DNA from: Paenibacillus hamazuiensis
Lineage (GTDB): Bacteria; Bacillota; Bacilli; Paenibacillales; NBRC-103111
DNA length: 64,000 nt
Direction of reading: 5' to 3'
NCBI RefSeq assembly: GCF_023276405.1
Contig: NZ_JALRMO010000001.1
Location: 3,410,001 to 3,474,000 of the forward strand
A program made the position numbers and the translations under genes. Position 1 is the first letter of the stretch. Each line of letters opens with the position of its first letter. The notes under the pieces are model-generated. The model did not search any database, had not been told where the DNA came from, and saw only the letters and a program-made list of their open reading frames with translations. Shown piece by piece: positions 8,896-16,074 of this stretch.

Positions 8896-8940
8896 TTCCT
8901 AGCTCCCTCCTCCCTAGAAAGTTACGTAAGCGGCCTGGTC

Positions 8941-10776
8941 TTACGACGATTTCAGCTGTTTTCCTAGGGTTATAATCTCTAAACCAATTCTTGCGGCCAA
9001 TAATACATCTCCTGAACGTTCCGCCCGGATCTGCTCTTCTTTCTTTCGCTTCATTTCTTCCTGGAGATAGTGGTTTTTCACTTGCCGGATGTAATCGTCG
9101 ATGACTTTTTCGCTGGTGGCATGGCTTACACCGATATCGGCAATGTAGCTCGCTGTGCTTACCAGTCCGTCATCCTGCAGCATAGAAATATACGCGCTGA
9201 CATTCGGCTCGTTACCCTGTGCATAATACGAGTATAAGTAAGCAGCCAACGCTGCATGAGCTTCCACGTGAAATTGTCCGCCTAAATGCCGCTCCACATA
9301 ATGCGCCACTTCCCGGTCGTGCATCATCACGGCCAGCAATTTTTGCTCCGCATTATGGTAAGCGGGGAATAAAGCTTGAGCCCGCTGCGTCACGGGTCCA
9401 TTATTCATAACATTATTCCACGGTTTGTCGTTATTATCCCCATGATTTTTGTTTTTTTCCATCTGAAGCCGGATTTCATTTAAGTTCTGCCAAAGAGCTT
9501 CGTACGTATAATGAAATTCCGAGGATAATTCCTTCACATAATGCTCCCGATCAACGGGCGATGCGACGCCGGCGATGATCTTCAGTGCATGCTGGATATA
9601 GCGTAGCTTTTCCCCATCCTCCTGCAGCTTGTAATTTTTGCGAAAATAAAGAAGTTTATATTTGATCGACGGCACGGCAGCATCGATGATCTCCCGCGCA
9701 AATCGTTCAGAACCATGCAATTTGACGTATTCGTCCGGGTCCAGACCATCCGGCAGCAGAGCTACCTTGACGTGGCATCCGGCTTTTTCCAAAATCGCGA
9801 TGCTTTTGTAAGCGGCGTTTTGTCCTGCGCTGTCCCCGTCGTAGGCGACGACCACATGCTCGGCGTTGTTGCGGATGATCTTCGCATGCTCGTCGGTGAG
9901 TGCCGTCCCCATGGTGGCGACGCCGTTTTCAATACCGGCCTCCCACGATTTGATCACGTCCATGTATCCTTCCAGCAGGACAAGCTGCTGAGCTTTGCGG
10001 ATGTGTGGGCGGGCCATGTGAAAATTGTACAAATTCCGGCTTTTGTTAAAAAGCATCGTCTCCGGGCTGTTCAAATATTTCGGCTGCGCATCTCCCATCG
10101 CGCGCCCGCCGAAGGCGATCACATGCCCTTTGGCGTCGCAAATCGGAAACATGATGCGGTCGCGAAATTTGTCGACATACCCGCTGCCGTCCTGTTTGGC
10201 GCTGAGCAGCCCACCTCGCTCCATCAAAACGAGATCGTATTCGCGTTTTTGCAGCAGCTGGGCGAGCGTATCCCACTTGGGAGGAGCGTAGCCGATTTGA
10301 AACGTATCGATCAGCTTATCCGTCATGCCGCGGGACTTCAGGTAGTTCATCGCCGCCTTGCCTTCGTCGGTATTTTTCAAAATATACTGATACAGCTTGG
10401 CGGTAAACTCGTAAGCTTGGAGCAGCGCCGTTTTTTCTTTGTTTTGCCTGACGCCTTCCTCGGTTGTTTCCGTCTCGATACCGAGAACGATGCCCGCTTC
10501 CTTGGCCATTTCGCGCACCGCTTCACCGAAGCTGTAGCCTTCCACGCCCATCAGAAAATGAATGGCGCTGCCTCCCGCACCGCAGCCGAAGCAGTGAAAA
10601 ATTTGCTTCTCGGGCGTAACCGTAAACGAGGGCGTCTTTTCCGAATGGAACGGGCAAAGGCCTTTCAGGTAATGTCCTTGCTTCGTAAGATGGACATATC
10701 GACCAACCACATCAACGATGTCATGGTGTTTGAGGACAGCTTCGATCACTTCGTTAGGAATGCGTCCGTTACTCAT
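8941..10776 (-). CDS. dnaG: DNA primase DnaG
   Basis: DnaG lays RNA primers for replication together with the DnaB-type helicase. The 611-residue product has the CHC2 zinc ribbon (C41, H44, C62, C65 in CPFHSEKTPSF and HCFGCGAGG), the catalytic core RDRIMFPICDAKGHVIAFGG, and a TOPRIM fold with LLEGYMDVIKSW and VVAYDGDSAGQNA (acidic metal ligands). The C-terminal ~150 residues are the helicase-binding region. The start ATG 10776 has AAGGTGG 5 bases upstream and gives the standard N-terminus MSNGRIPNEVIEAV. Confidence 0.98.
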   Translation of the reverse strand: MSNGRIPNEVIEAVLKHHDIVDVVGRYVHLTKQGHYLKGLCPFHSEKTPSFTVTPEKQIFHCFGCGAGGSAIHFLMGVEGYSFGEAVREMAKEAGIVLGIETETTEEGVRQNKEKTALLQAYEFTAKLYQYILKNTDEGKAAMNYLKSRGMTDKLIDTFQIGYAPPKWDTLAQLLQKREYDLVLMERGGLLSAKQDGSGYVDKFRDRIMFPICDAKGHVIAFGGRAMGDAQPKYLNSPETMLFNKSRNLYNFHMARPHIRKAQQLVLLEGYMDVIKSWEAGIENGVATMGTALTDEHAKIIRNNAEHVVVAYDGDSAGQNAAYKSIAILEKAGCHVKVALLPDGLDPDEYVKLHGSERFAREIIDAAVPSIKYKLLYFRKNYKLQEDGEKLRYIQHALKIIAGVASPVDREHYVKELSSEFHYTYEALWQNLNEIRLQMEKNKNHGDNNDKPWNNVMNNGPVTQRAQALFPAYHNAEQKLLAVMMHDREVAHYVERHLGGQFHVEAHAALAAYLYSYYAQGNEPNVSAYISMLQDDGLVSTASYIADIGVSHATSEKVIDDYIRQVKNHYLQEEMKRKKEEQIRAERSGDVLLAARIGLEIITLGKQLKSS

Positions 10777-10806
10777 CCTATCCACCTTCATTCCGTTTCA
10801 CACATA

Positions 10807-11280
10807 CTACATATTCGCCTTAAGACCTACATTCTCCTGCAAGTCCGACAAAACTTTTGTCAAACTTTGTAGAAATCGCTCCCGATCCTCGGAAGTAAAA
10901 GGTTTCGGCCCTTTGGAATGCTTTCCGGCCCTGCGGCGCTTCGCCTGCTCGTGCCGGCGGTCCAGCAAAAAATCGATGGTCCGATCGGAAAAAATTTGCC
11001 CTCTGGGAGAGAGCACCGTCGCCTTCTTCCCGAGCCCGATAGCCGCCAGGCCGAAATCCTGCGTCACAAGAATATCCCCTGCGGCGATTCGATTGGATAT
11101 GTACAAGTCCACCGCCTGATCGGAGCGGTCCACCTGCACAACCTCCACCTCTTCCGGCACGGTCAGCCGATGATCAAAAGAAGCCACCATCATCACGCGA
11201 ACATGAAACATGGCGGCTGCTTGCACAATTTCGGCTTTTACGGGACAGGCATCGGCATCGACAATAATTTTCGGGTTCAT
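10807..11280 (-). CDS. yqxD: YaiI/YqxD family protein (DUF188)
   Basis: The product is 157 residues, starting MNPKIIVDADACPVK. The DADACPV motif, the central VQVDRSDQAVDLYI and DILVTQDFGLAAIGL segments define DUF188; these conserved Asp residues give the fold a PIN-like look, but no biochemical role is established that I know of. It lies just upstream of dnaG, exactly as yqxD does in B. subtilis. The start is ATG 11280 after GGTGGGAAGTG; the GTG six codons earlier is less likely. Confidence 0.88.
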   Translation of the reverse strand: MNPKIIVDADACPVKAEIVQAAAMFHVRVMMVASFDHRLTVPEEVEVVQVDRSDQAVDLYISNRIAAGDILVTQDFGLAAIGLGKKATVLSPRGQIFSDRTIDFLLDRRHEQAKRRRAGKHSKGPKPFTSEDRERFLQSLTKVLSDLQENVGLKANM

Positions 11281-11390
11281 CACTTCCCACCGATCCACGA
11301 AGTCAGTTCTACCGTAATATTATATACGCTGGAGAAATAAAAAATCCTGCTTGCTGTTACGAAAAAACGAAGGAACGCGGAGAAGTGCGG

Positions 11391-12215
11391 TTATTTGCTG
11401 CGAAAACGGTCCAAAATAAGACTCGCCGTTTCCTCCACGGCTTTATTCGATACGTCGATAATCGTGCAGCCGATGCGGGACATTACTTTGCCGGCGAATT
11501 CGAGCTCGTAAGAGATCCGATCGACGTTGGCATAGCTGGCATTGCCGGGAAGACCGAGCATTTTCAGCCGTTCGGTCCGGATCATATTCAGCTTAACGGG
11601 GTTGATCGTGAGGCCGATAATTTTGTCTTTGCTTACGGTGAACAGCTGGTCCGGAGGCTGGATTTCCGGCACAAGAGGGACGTTCGCGACCTTGAATTTT
11701 TTGTGGGCGAGGTACATCGACAGCGGGGTTTTGGACGTCCGGGAAACGCCGACCAGCACGATGTCCGCCTGTAAAATGCCGGTAAAATCGCGGCCATCGT
11801 CATATTTGACGGCAAACTCGACGGCTTCGACCTTTTTGAAGTAATCCTCGTCCAGAGGATGAATCATGCCCGGCTGGTGGCGCGCTTCCTGCCCGAACGC
11901 TCCTTCCAGCGTTTGCAGCAGCGGACCCATCAGGTCGATCGTCTTGATTTGCAGCTGCCTTGCTTGAGCGATCAAATAGTCGCGCAGATCGGGAACGACA
12001 AGCGTGAAAACGACGATGCCGTTTTCCCTGGCTGCAGATTTAAGCAGATGGTCGACCGTGCTGCGGTCGTGGATGTAAGCCATCCGGCGCATATCGACCG
12101 TGTTTGGATAAAACTGGATGGCGGCCGCCTTGACGACCGCTTCCCCCGTTTCCCCTGCGGAATCGGAGGCTACGAAAATAACGAGCTTGCGCTTGGTCAA
12201 TTTCGGTTTAACCAC
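11391..12215 (-). CDS. ppsR: Pyruvate, phosphate dikinase regulatory protein (kinase/pyrophosphorylase)
   Basis: This is a 274-residue DUF299 protein. The family switches PPDK or PEP synthase on and off by ADP-dependent phosphorylation and phosphate-dependent dephosphorylation of a Thr next to the catalytic His. Visible signatures are FVASDSAGETGEAVVKAA at the N-terminus and VLVGVSRTSKTPLSMYLA, the P-loop-like kinase motif, at about residue 155. In B. subtilis the orthologue is YqfL, also upstream of yqxD-dnaG-sigA. AAGGGTGG precedes the ATG. No PPDK gene is in this window, so which dikinase is the target is open. Confidence 0.92.
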   Translation of the reverse strand: MVKPKLTKRKLVIFVASDSAGETGEAVVKAAAIQFYPNTVDMRRMAYIHDRSTVDHLLKSAARENGIVVFTLVVPDLRDYLIAQARQLQIKTIDLMGPLLQTLEGAFGQEARHQPGMIHPLDEDYFKKVEAVEFAVKYDDGRDFTGILQADIVLVGVSRTSKTPLSMYLAHKKFKVANVPLVPEIQPPDQLFTVSKDKIIGLTINPVKLNMIRTERLKMLGLPGNASYANVDRISYELEFAGKVMSRIGCTIIDVSNKAVEETASLILDRFRSK

Positions 12216-12257
12216 CCTTCGTTGACTATACTGTAGTATATGTTTGAAATCCCCGGT

Positions 12258-13004
12258 TCAGATGCCGTACTTTTCCATTTGCTCCAGAAAGTTTCGCGAT
12301 TTGAGCTGAAGCCCGATATGGGTATCCAAATAAGCGCGGATTAACGTTTTCAACTGCAGCTTCGTTTGCTCCTTGACATCGGTTTGCCCGAGCCGGCGTA
12401 TATCCAGCTTTTCAAAAAGACGAAGCAGCTTGAGAAGTCCCCCGGAAAGCACATGTGCTCTCGCATCTTTCGCTTTGCAGCGCCCGCATAAAATTCCGCC
12501 CATGGAAACGCTAAAAACCATCTCTCCGGATGGTTCGCCGCACGATACGCATTGCATCAGCTCCGGCGAGTAGCCGGCAAACGCAAGCATTTTCATTTCA
12601 TAAATATGTACGAGAATATCGGCGTCCTTGCCTTCCGCCATCGACTGGAAAGCCGCCTTCAGCTGCTCGAACAAAAAGCCGTGAGCCTCCTGATCCTCCA
12701 GCATCCGGTCGGTCAATTCCGTCAAATAGGAGCAATAAGCCGCAAGCTTCAGCTCCTCCCGGAGCGTATGGAAAGAATCGATGATTTCCGCATCGTTCAG
12801 CGTCCCCATCGACCCGCCTTTGAAAAACGTATAATAGCCGTGCGTAAAAGGCTGAACCGCCGCAGCATGGCGGCTCTTTACCTTTTTGGCGCCGCGGGCC
12901 ATCACGCTCACCTTGCCGACCTCTTTGCTGAAAAGCGTGATGATCTTGTTCCCCTCGCCGTAATCCATGCTGCGGATTACAATCCCCTCTACCCGATAAA
13001 TCAT
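12258..13004 (-). CDS. recO: DNA repair protein RecO
   Basis: RecO is a RecFOR mediator that binds single-stranded DNA, anneals strands and helps load RecA. The 248-residue protein has the N-terminal OB fold (YRVEGIVIRSMDYGEGNKII, LFSKEVGKVSVMARGAKK), a helical middle and the zinc-type motif CVSCGEPSGE with a later CGRCKAK. Length and N-terminus are standard. It is 33 bp downstream of yqzL and 42 bp upstream of ppsR. In B. subtilis glyQS and ccpN lie between recO and ppsR; they are absent here. Confidence 0.95.
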   Translation of the reverse strand: MIYRVEGIVIRSMDYGEGNKIITLFSKEVGKVSVMARGAKKVKSRHAAAVQPFTHGYYTFFKGGSMGTLNDAEIIDSFHTLREELKLAAYCSYLTELTDRMLEDQEAHGFLFEQLKAAFQSMAEGKDADILVHIYEMKMLAFAGYSPELMQCVSCGEPSGEMVFSVSMGGILCGRCKAKDARAHVLSGGLLKLLRLFEKLDIRRLGQTDVKEQTKLQLKTLIRAYLDTHIGLQLKSRNFLEQMEKYGI

Positions 13005-13037
13005 CCTATAGACTCCCTCAAGTATGACAACTAAAAA

Positions 13038-13181
13038 TTATATGACGAGTTCGCTGGAATCTTCCCCCGGTTCTTCCTCCTGCTCCTCGTCCTCCAAGCG
13101 CACGTCTGCGATTTGCCTGTACAAAAGGTACGCATCGACATCTCCAGTCATTGTAAAATACTTCCACGAAAAATCTCTCAT
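13038..13181 (-). CDS. yqzL: YqzL family small protein
   Basis: A 47-codon gene starts at ATG 13181: MRDFSWKYFTMTGDVDAYLL, then an acidic tail ending EDSSELVI. The D-F-x-W-K-x-F-x-x-T-G-D-x-D-x-Y-L-L pattern is that of YqzL, a 47-residue protein of unknown function found between era and recO in Bacillus; the position here is identical. GAGG lies 9 bases before the ATG. A short imperfect hairpin (AATAACTG with CAGTCATT) lies just upstream of the RBS, between 13198 and 13231. Confidence 0.85.
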   Translation of the reverse strand: MRDFSWKYFTMTGDVDAYLLYRQIADVRLEDEEQEEEPGEDSSELVI

Positions 13182-13283
13182 GAGTATCATCCTCTCTGGG
13201 AATAATGACTGTTTCTGTGACAGTTATTAGGATGTACGGGCAGGAGAGAAGTATTCGAAGCAATAACTGGATAAGACCCCCAA

Positions 13284-13323
13284 AAGTGACGGGAACCTTC
13301 GCCGCCTATTCCGGGTACGACGG
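13284..13323. repeat. Short dispersed repeat, copy 1 (CCCCCAAAAG ... GCCGCCTATTCC ... GGTAC)
   Basis: The stretch CCCCCAAAAG, AACCTT, GCCGCCTATTCC and GGTAC occurs in the same order at 24.63 kb. It ends at the era stop codon. The surrounding 142 bp between era and yqzL hold no other clear feature. What it does is unknown; it may be a remnant of a small mobile or structured element. Confidence 0.5.
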
Positions 13324-14226
13324 TTATTCCTCGCGGAAGCCGAGATCCTTGAGGACGCGTTCCTGGTTGCGCCAGTCTTTTTTGACCTTGACCCAAAGCT
13401 CGAGAAACGTTTTGGAGCCGAGCAGCGCCTCGATATCGTGACGTGCTCTTTTGCCCACTTCCTTAAGCAGCGCGCCTTGTTTGCCGATGATGATCCCTTT
13501 CTGGGAGTCACGCTCTACATAAATGACCGCGGAAATATGGACAACACCGTTTTCCGCAACCTTCATGTCCTCGATGGCAACCGCAATGGAATGCGGGATC
13601 TCCTCCCGGGTCAGATGCAAAATTTTCTCGCGGATCAGCTCGGCGCAAACAAACTGCTCCGGATGGTCCGTCACCTGGTCGGCCGGGTAATACTGCGGAC
13701 CTTCGCTTAAATATTTGATCACCTGGTCCAGCAAAGTATTCACATTGTTGCCCAGCTTGGAAGAAATCGGCACGATTTCCGCAAACTCGTACAGCTCCTT
13801 ATACTGCACAATGATCGGAAGAAGCTGCTCCGGCTGTACCTGGTCGATTTTATTCAGCACCAAAATAACCGGCGTTGTTACTTTTTTAAGCTGCTCGATA
13901 ATAAAACGGTCGCCGCCGCCGAGCCCCTCCGCTACATCGACGAGAAACATGATCACGTCAACTTCGTTTAAGGAGCTGTGCGCGACCTTCATCATATGCT
14001 CGCCCAGCTTCGACGTCGGTTTATGGATGCCGGGCGTATCGAGGAATACGATCTGTGCGCCTTCGGTCGTATAAACGCCGTGAATTTTATTGCGGGTCGT
14101 CTGCGGCTTGTCCGACATGATCGCGATTTTTTGTCCGATCACCTGATTCATCAGCGTCGATTTGCCGACGTTCGGTCTGCCGATGATGGCGACGAACCCC
14201 GATTTGAATGCGGTTTTGTTGGTCAT
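13324..14226 (-). CDS. era: GTPase Era
   Basis: Era binds 16S rRNA near its 3' end and helps assemble the 30S subunit. The 300-residue product has all G motifs: GRPNVGKST (G1), a Thr in switch I ([11 protein letters not shown]), DTPGIHKP (G3), NKIDQV (G4) and ISSKLG (G5). The C-terminal KH domain carries [20 protein letters not shown] (the GxxG-type RNA-binding loop). The start is ATG 14226, with GGAGG 7 bases upstream, giving [18 protein letters not shown]; an earlier in-frame ATG lacks this. It is 36 bp downstream of cdd. Confidence 0.97.
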   Translation of the reverse strand: MTNKTAFKSGFVAIIGRPNVGKSTLMNQVIGQKIAIMSDKPQTTRNKIHGVYTTEGAQIVFLDTPGIHKPTSKLGEHMMKVAHSSLNEVDVIMFLVDVAEGLGGGDRFIIEQLKKVTTPVILVLNKIDQVQPEQLLPIIVQYKELYEFAEIVPISSKLGNNVNTLLDQVIKYLSEGPQYYPADQVTDHPEQFVCAELIREKILHLTREEIPHSIAVAIEDMKVAENGVVHISAVIYVERDSQKGIIIGKQGALLKEVGKRARHDIEALLGSKTFLELWVKVKKDWRNQERVLKDLGFREE

Positions 14227-14262
14227 GCAATATCCTCCATATTGGCGGGTGGCCTGCACCCG

Positions 14263-14661
14263 TTACAAATCGTTTTCGGTAAAAGCGCCCGGCAGCAATG
14301 CGGCGACGGTCGTTTCTTCCACATTGCCGTTCAGATTGGACAGCAGCACCGGCATATCGGGCGCACAAAGCTCCACCAGCACTTGGCGGCATACGCCGCA
14401 CGGGGTGATCGGGCGCTTCGTATCGCCGACCACGGCGATCGCCTGGAACGTCCGCCGCGGCTCCCCGTCGGCAATCGCCCGGAACAGTGCGGTACGCTCC
14501 GCGCAGTTGGTCGGCCCGTAAGCTGCATTTTCCACATTGCAGCCCATATGTATGCGTCCGTGCCGGTCCAGCAGCGCCGCGCCGACTTTAAAACGGGAAT
14601 AAGGCACGTAGGCCCTCTCCCTTGCTTCCTTCGCTTTTTCGATCAGTTCTTCTTTAATCAT
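14263..14661 (-). CDS. cdd: Cytidine deaminase
   Basis: The enzyme converts cytidine and deoxycytidine to uridine forms for pyrimidine salvage. The 132-residue tetrameric-type protein has the zinc and catalytic motifs TNCAERTAL (C and the catalytic E) and PCGVCRQVL (two Cys ligands), plus YSRFKVGAAL at the N-terminus. AAAGGGGAG precedes the ATG. It sits between dgkA and era, as in B. subtilis. The whole gap to dgkA is filled by a 163 bp palindromic repeat, which may affect expression of the downstream genes. Confidence 0.97.
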   Translation of the reverse strand: MIKEELIEKAKEARERAYVPYSRFKVGAALLDRHGRIHMGCNVENAAYGPTNCAERTALFRAIADGEPRRTFQAIAVVGDTKRPITPCGVCRQVLVELCAPDMPVLLSNLNGNVEETTVAALLPGAFTENDL

Positions 14662-14680
14662 TTTTACTCCCCTTTCCTGG

Positions 14681-14843
14681 AATTGTGGTGAGAAAGCGGA
14701 GTCGACGGAATCGTGCTGGAGAAGCGTTAGCGGTCGCCTTTGTGAGCAGATTTCTACCGCCGAAGGTGGTTTAAATCAAGAAATCTGCGAACAAGAGCGA
14801 TTGGAGGCACGATCCGAAGCGCAGCGTCAATTTCACCACAATT
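14681..14843. repeat. 163 bp palindromic intergenic repeat, copy A
   Basis: Perfect 11-bp inverted ends AATTGTGGTGA (14681) and TCACCACAATT (to 14843) enclose further nested pairing, including ATCGTGC/GCACGAT and GCAGATTTCT/AGAAATCTGC. Internal segments GAAGCGTTAGCGGTCGCCTTTG and CAAGAGCGA are shared with copy B at 59433-59595, which has the same length. It fills the dgkA-cdd gap and ends 20 bp before the cdd start. No open frame fits it. Confidence 0.8.
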
Positions 14844-14854
14844 TCCCTCTCCCT

Positions 14855-15553
14855 CTATTGAAGCAGCAATCCGGCGAGCAGCGAAATCCCCGAGCCGATG
14901 ACGGCGCCAAGCAAAAGGGACGGGAAAGATCGGCTTTTTTTATCATATAAAATAAGCATAACCAAAAACGACAAACTGTAGGCAAGCAGTACGACATAGG
15001 CGATCGTCGACATGAAGCCGATCACGGTCGATACCGCAAACGCCACGGCAGTCAGCAGGCTAGGCTGAACGAGCCGCCCTTTGTCCGAAAACCGCGTCTC
15101 AATGACGATCACGGTCAAAGCGACCAGCGACAGCAGCACCCAGATCGTCCCCGCCGTCACGGGCTGATGCTGCAGCTGCTTGGCTTGCCGAAACAAGCCG
15201 TCTATCGGCTCGTAAAATACGATCATCCCCGCTACAGCGGCAAAAACCGCAGAAACCAATACGGAAGCTGCGGCGACGTCTTTTGCTATTTTGGCAAGCG
15301 GATGGCGGTCCGGCATCGCCAGATCGACCGCCTTCTCGATGGCCGTGTTGATAAGCTCCGTGACGATCATCATCGTGACGGCGAGCAGGATAAACAGCAC
15401 CTCGACCTTGCTGAGACGAAAATATAATGCCGATAAAAGGACGACAAACGCTGCGAAAAAGTGAAACTTCAAATTGCGCTGAGTCGAAAGCGCGTATTTG
15501 ATCCCCTCGTACGCATAACGAAAGCTTCGCCGCCATTTTTCCGGATGTTTCAA
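14855..15553 (-). CDS. dgkA: Diacylglycerol/undecaprenol kinase family protein with extra C-terminal membrane domain
   Basis: Residues 1-120 are a DgkA-type integral membrane lipid kinase: FRYAYEGIKYALSTQRNLKFH, then VTMMIVTELINTAIEKAVDL (the ELINTAIE core motif) and DRHPLAKIAKDVAAASV. In Gram-positives such enzymes mainly phosphorylate undecaprenol, feeding the cell-wall lipid carrier. The remaining ~110 residues add about four more hydrophobic helices, which the ordinary ~120-residue enzyme does not have. The C-terminal part has no PAP2 phosphatase motif. The start overlaps the ybeY stop by 4 bp. Confidence 0.9.
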   Translation of the reverse strand: MKHPEKWRRSFRYAYEGIKYALSTQRNLKFHFFAAFVVLLSALYFRLSKVEVLFILLAVTMMIVTELINTAIEKAVDLAMPDRHPLAKIAKDVAAASVLVSAVFAAVAGMIVFYEPIDGLFRQAKQLQHQPVTAGTIWVLLSLVALTVIVIETRFSDKGRLVQPSLLTAVAFAVSTVIGFMSTIAYVVLLAYSLSFLVMLILYDKKSRSFPSLLLGAVIGSGISLLAGLLLQ

Positions 15554-16074
15554 CGCGTCAGCCCCGCCTTTTCCAATATTGCTTCCTGCTTGCCGAACAT
15601 CTCTTTCTCCTGCTCCTCGTCCTGATGGTCGTACCCGATCAGATGGAGAAACCCGTGCACGAACAGAAAACCGAGCTCTCTCTCGAAGGAGTGTCCGTAT
15701 TCTTCGGCTTGCGCGATCGCCCGGGGTACGGAAATGATAATATCTCCGAGCGGCTCGACGAACTCTTCAAGCGCTTCCGACTCATCGCCCTCATCGCCGC
15801 CGAAAGCTTCCGCTTCTTCGTACAGGATTTCGAGCTCGTCCTCTCCTTTCTCCTGCATCGCAAACGACAGCACGTCGGTCGGCTTGTCGATCCCGCGGTA
15901 TTCCTTGTTCAACTGGTGAATCGTCTCGTCGTCGACAAGCGTCAGAGCAACCTCGCCATCCTCTATCCCTTCCGCTTCTCCCGCCAGCTGCAGCAGCTGC
16001 TTCAGCCGGACGATCAGGGTGTCCGGGATTTCATGAGCGTCCTGCTCATTGTTCCACTCCAAAGTTAAGCTCAT
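15550..16074 (-). CDS. ybeY: Endoribonuclease YbeY (16S rRNA maturation and quality control)
   Basis: YbeY is a zinc-dependent single-strand RNase needed for 16S rRNA 3' processing and ribosome quality control. The 174-residue product has the three-histidine zinc motif HGFLHLIGYDH near residue 140 and the family block LNKEYRGIDKPTDVLSFAM. An acidic insertion (EKGEDELEILYEEAEAFGGD and on) between these blocks makes it longer than the usual ~155 residues. It overlaps yqfF by 4 bp upstream and dgkA by 4 bp downstream, so the three are coupled. Confidence 0.95.
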   Translation of the reverse strand: MSLTLEWNNEQDAHEIPDTLIVRLKQLLQLAGEAEGIEDGEVALTLVDDETIHQLNKEYRGIDKPTDVLSFAMQEKGEDELEILYEEAEAFGGDEGDESEALEEFVEPLGDIIISVPRAIAQAEEYGHSFERELGFLFVHGFLHLIGYDHQDEEQEKEMFGKQEAILEKAGLTR

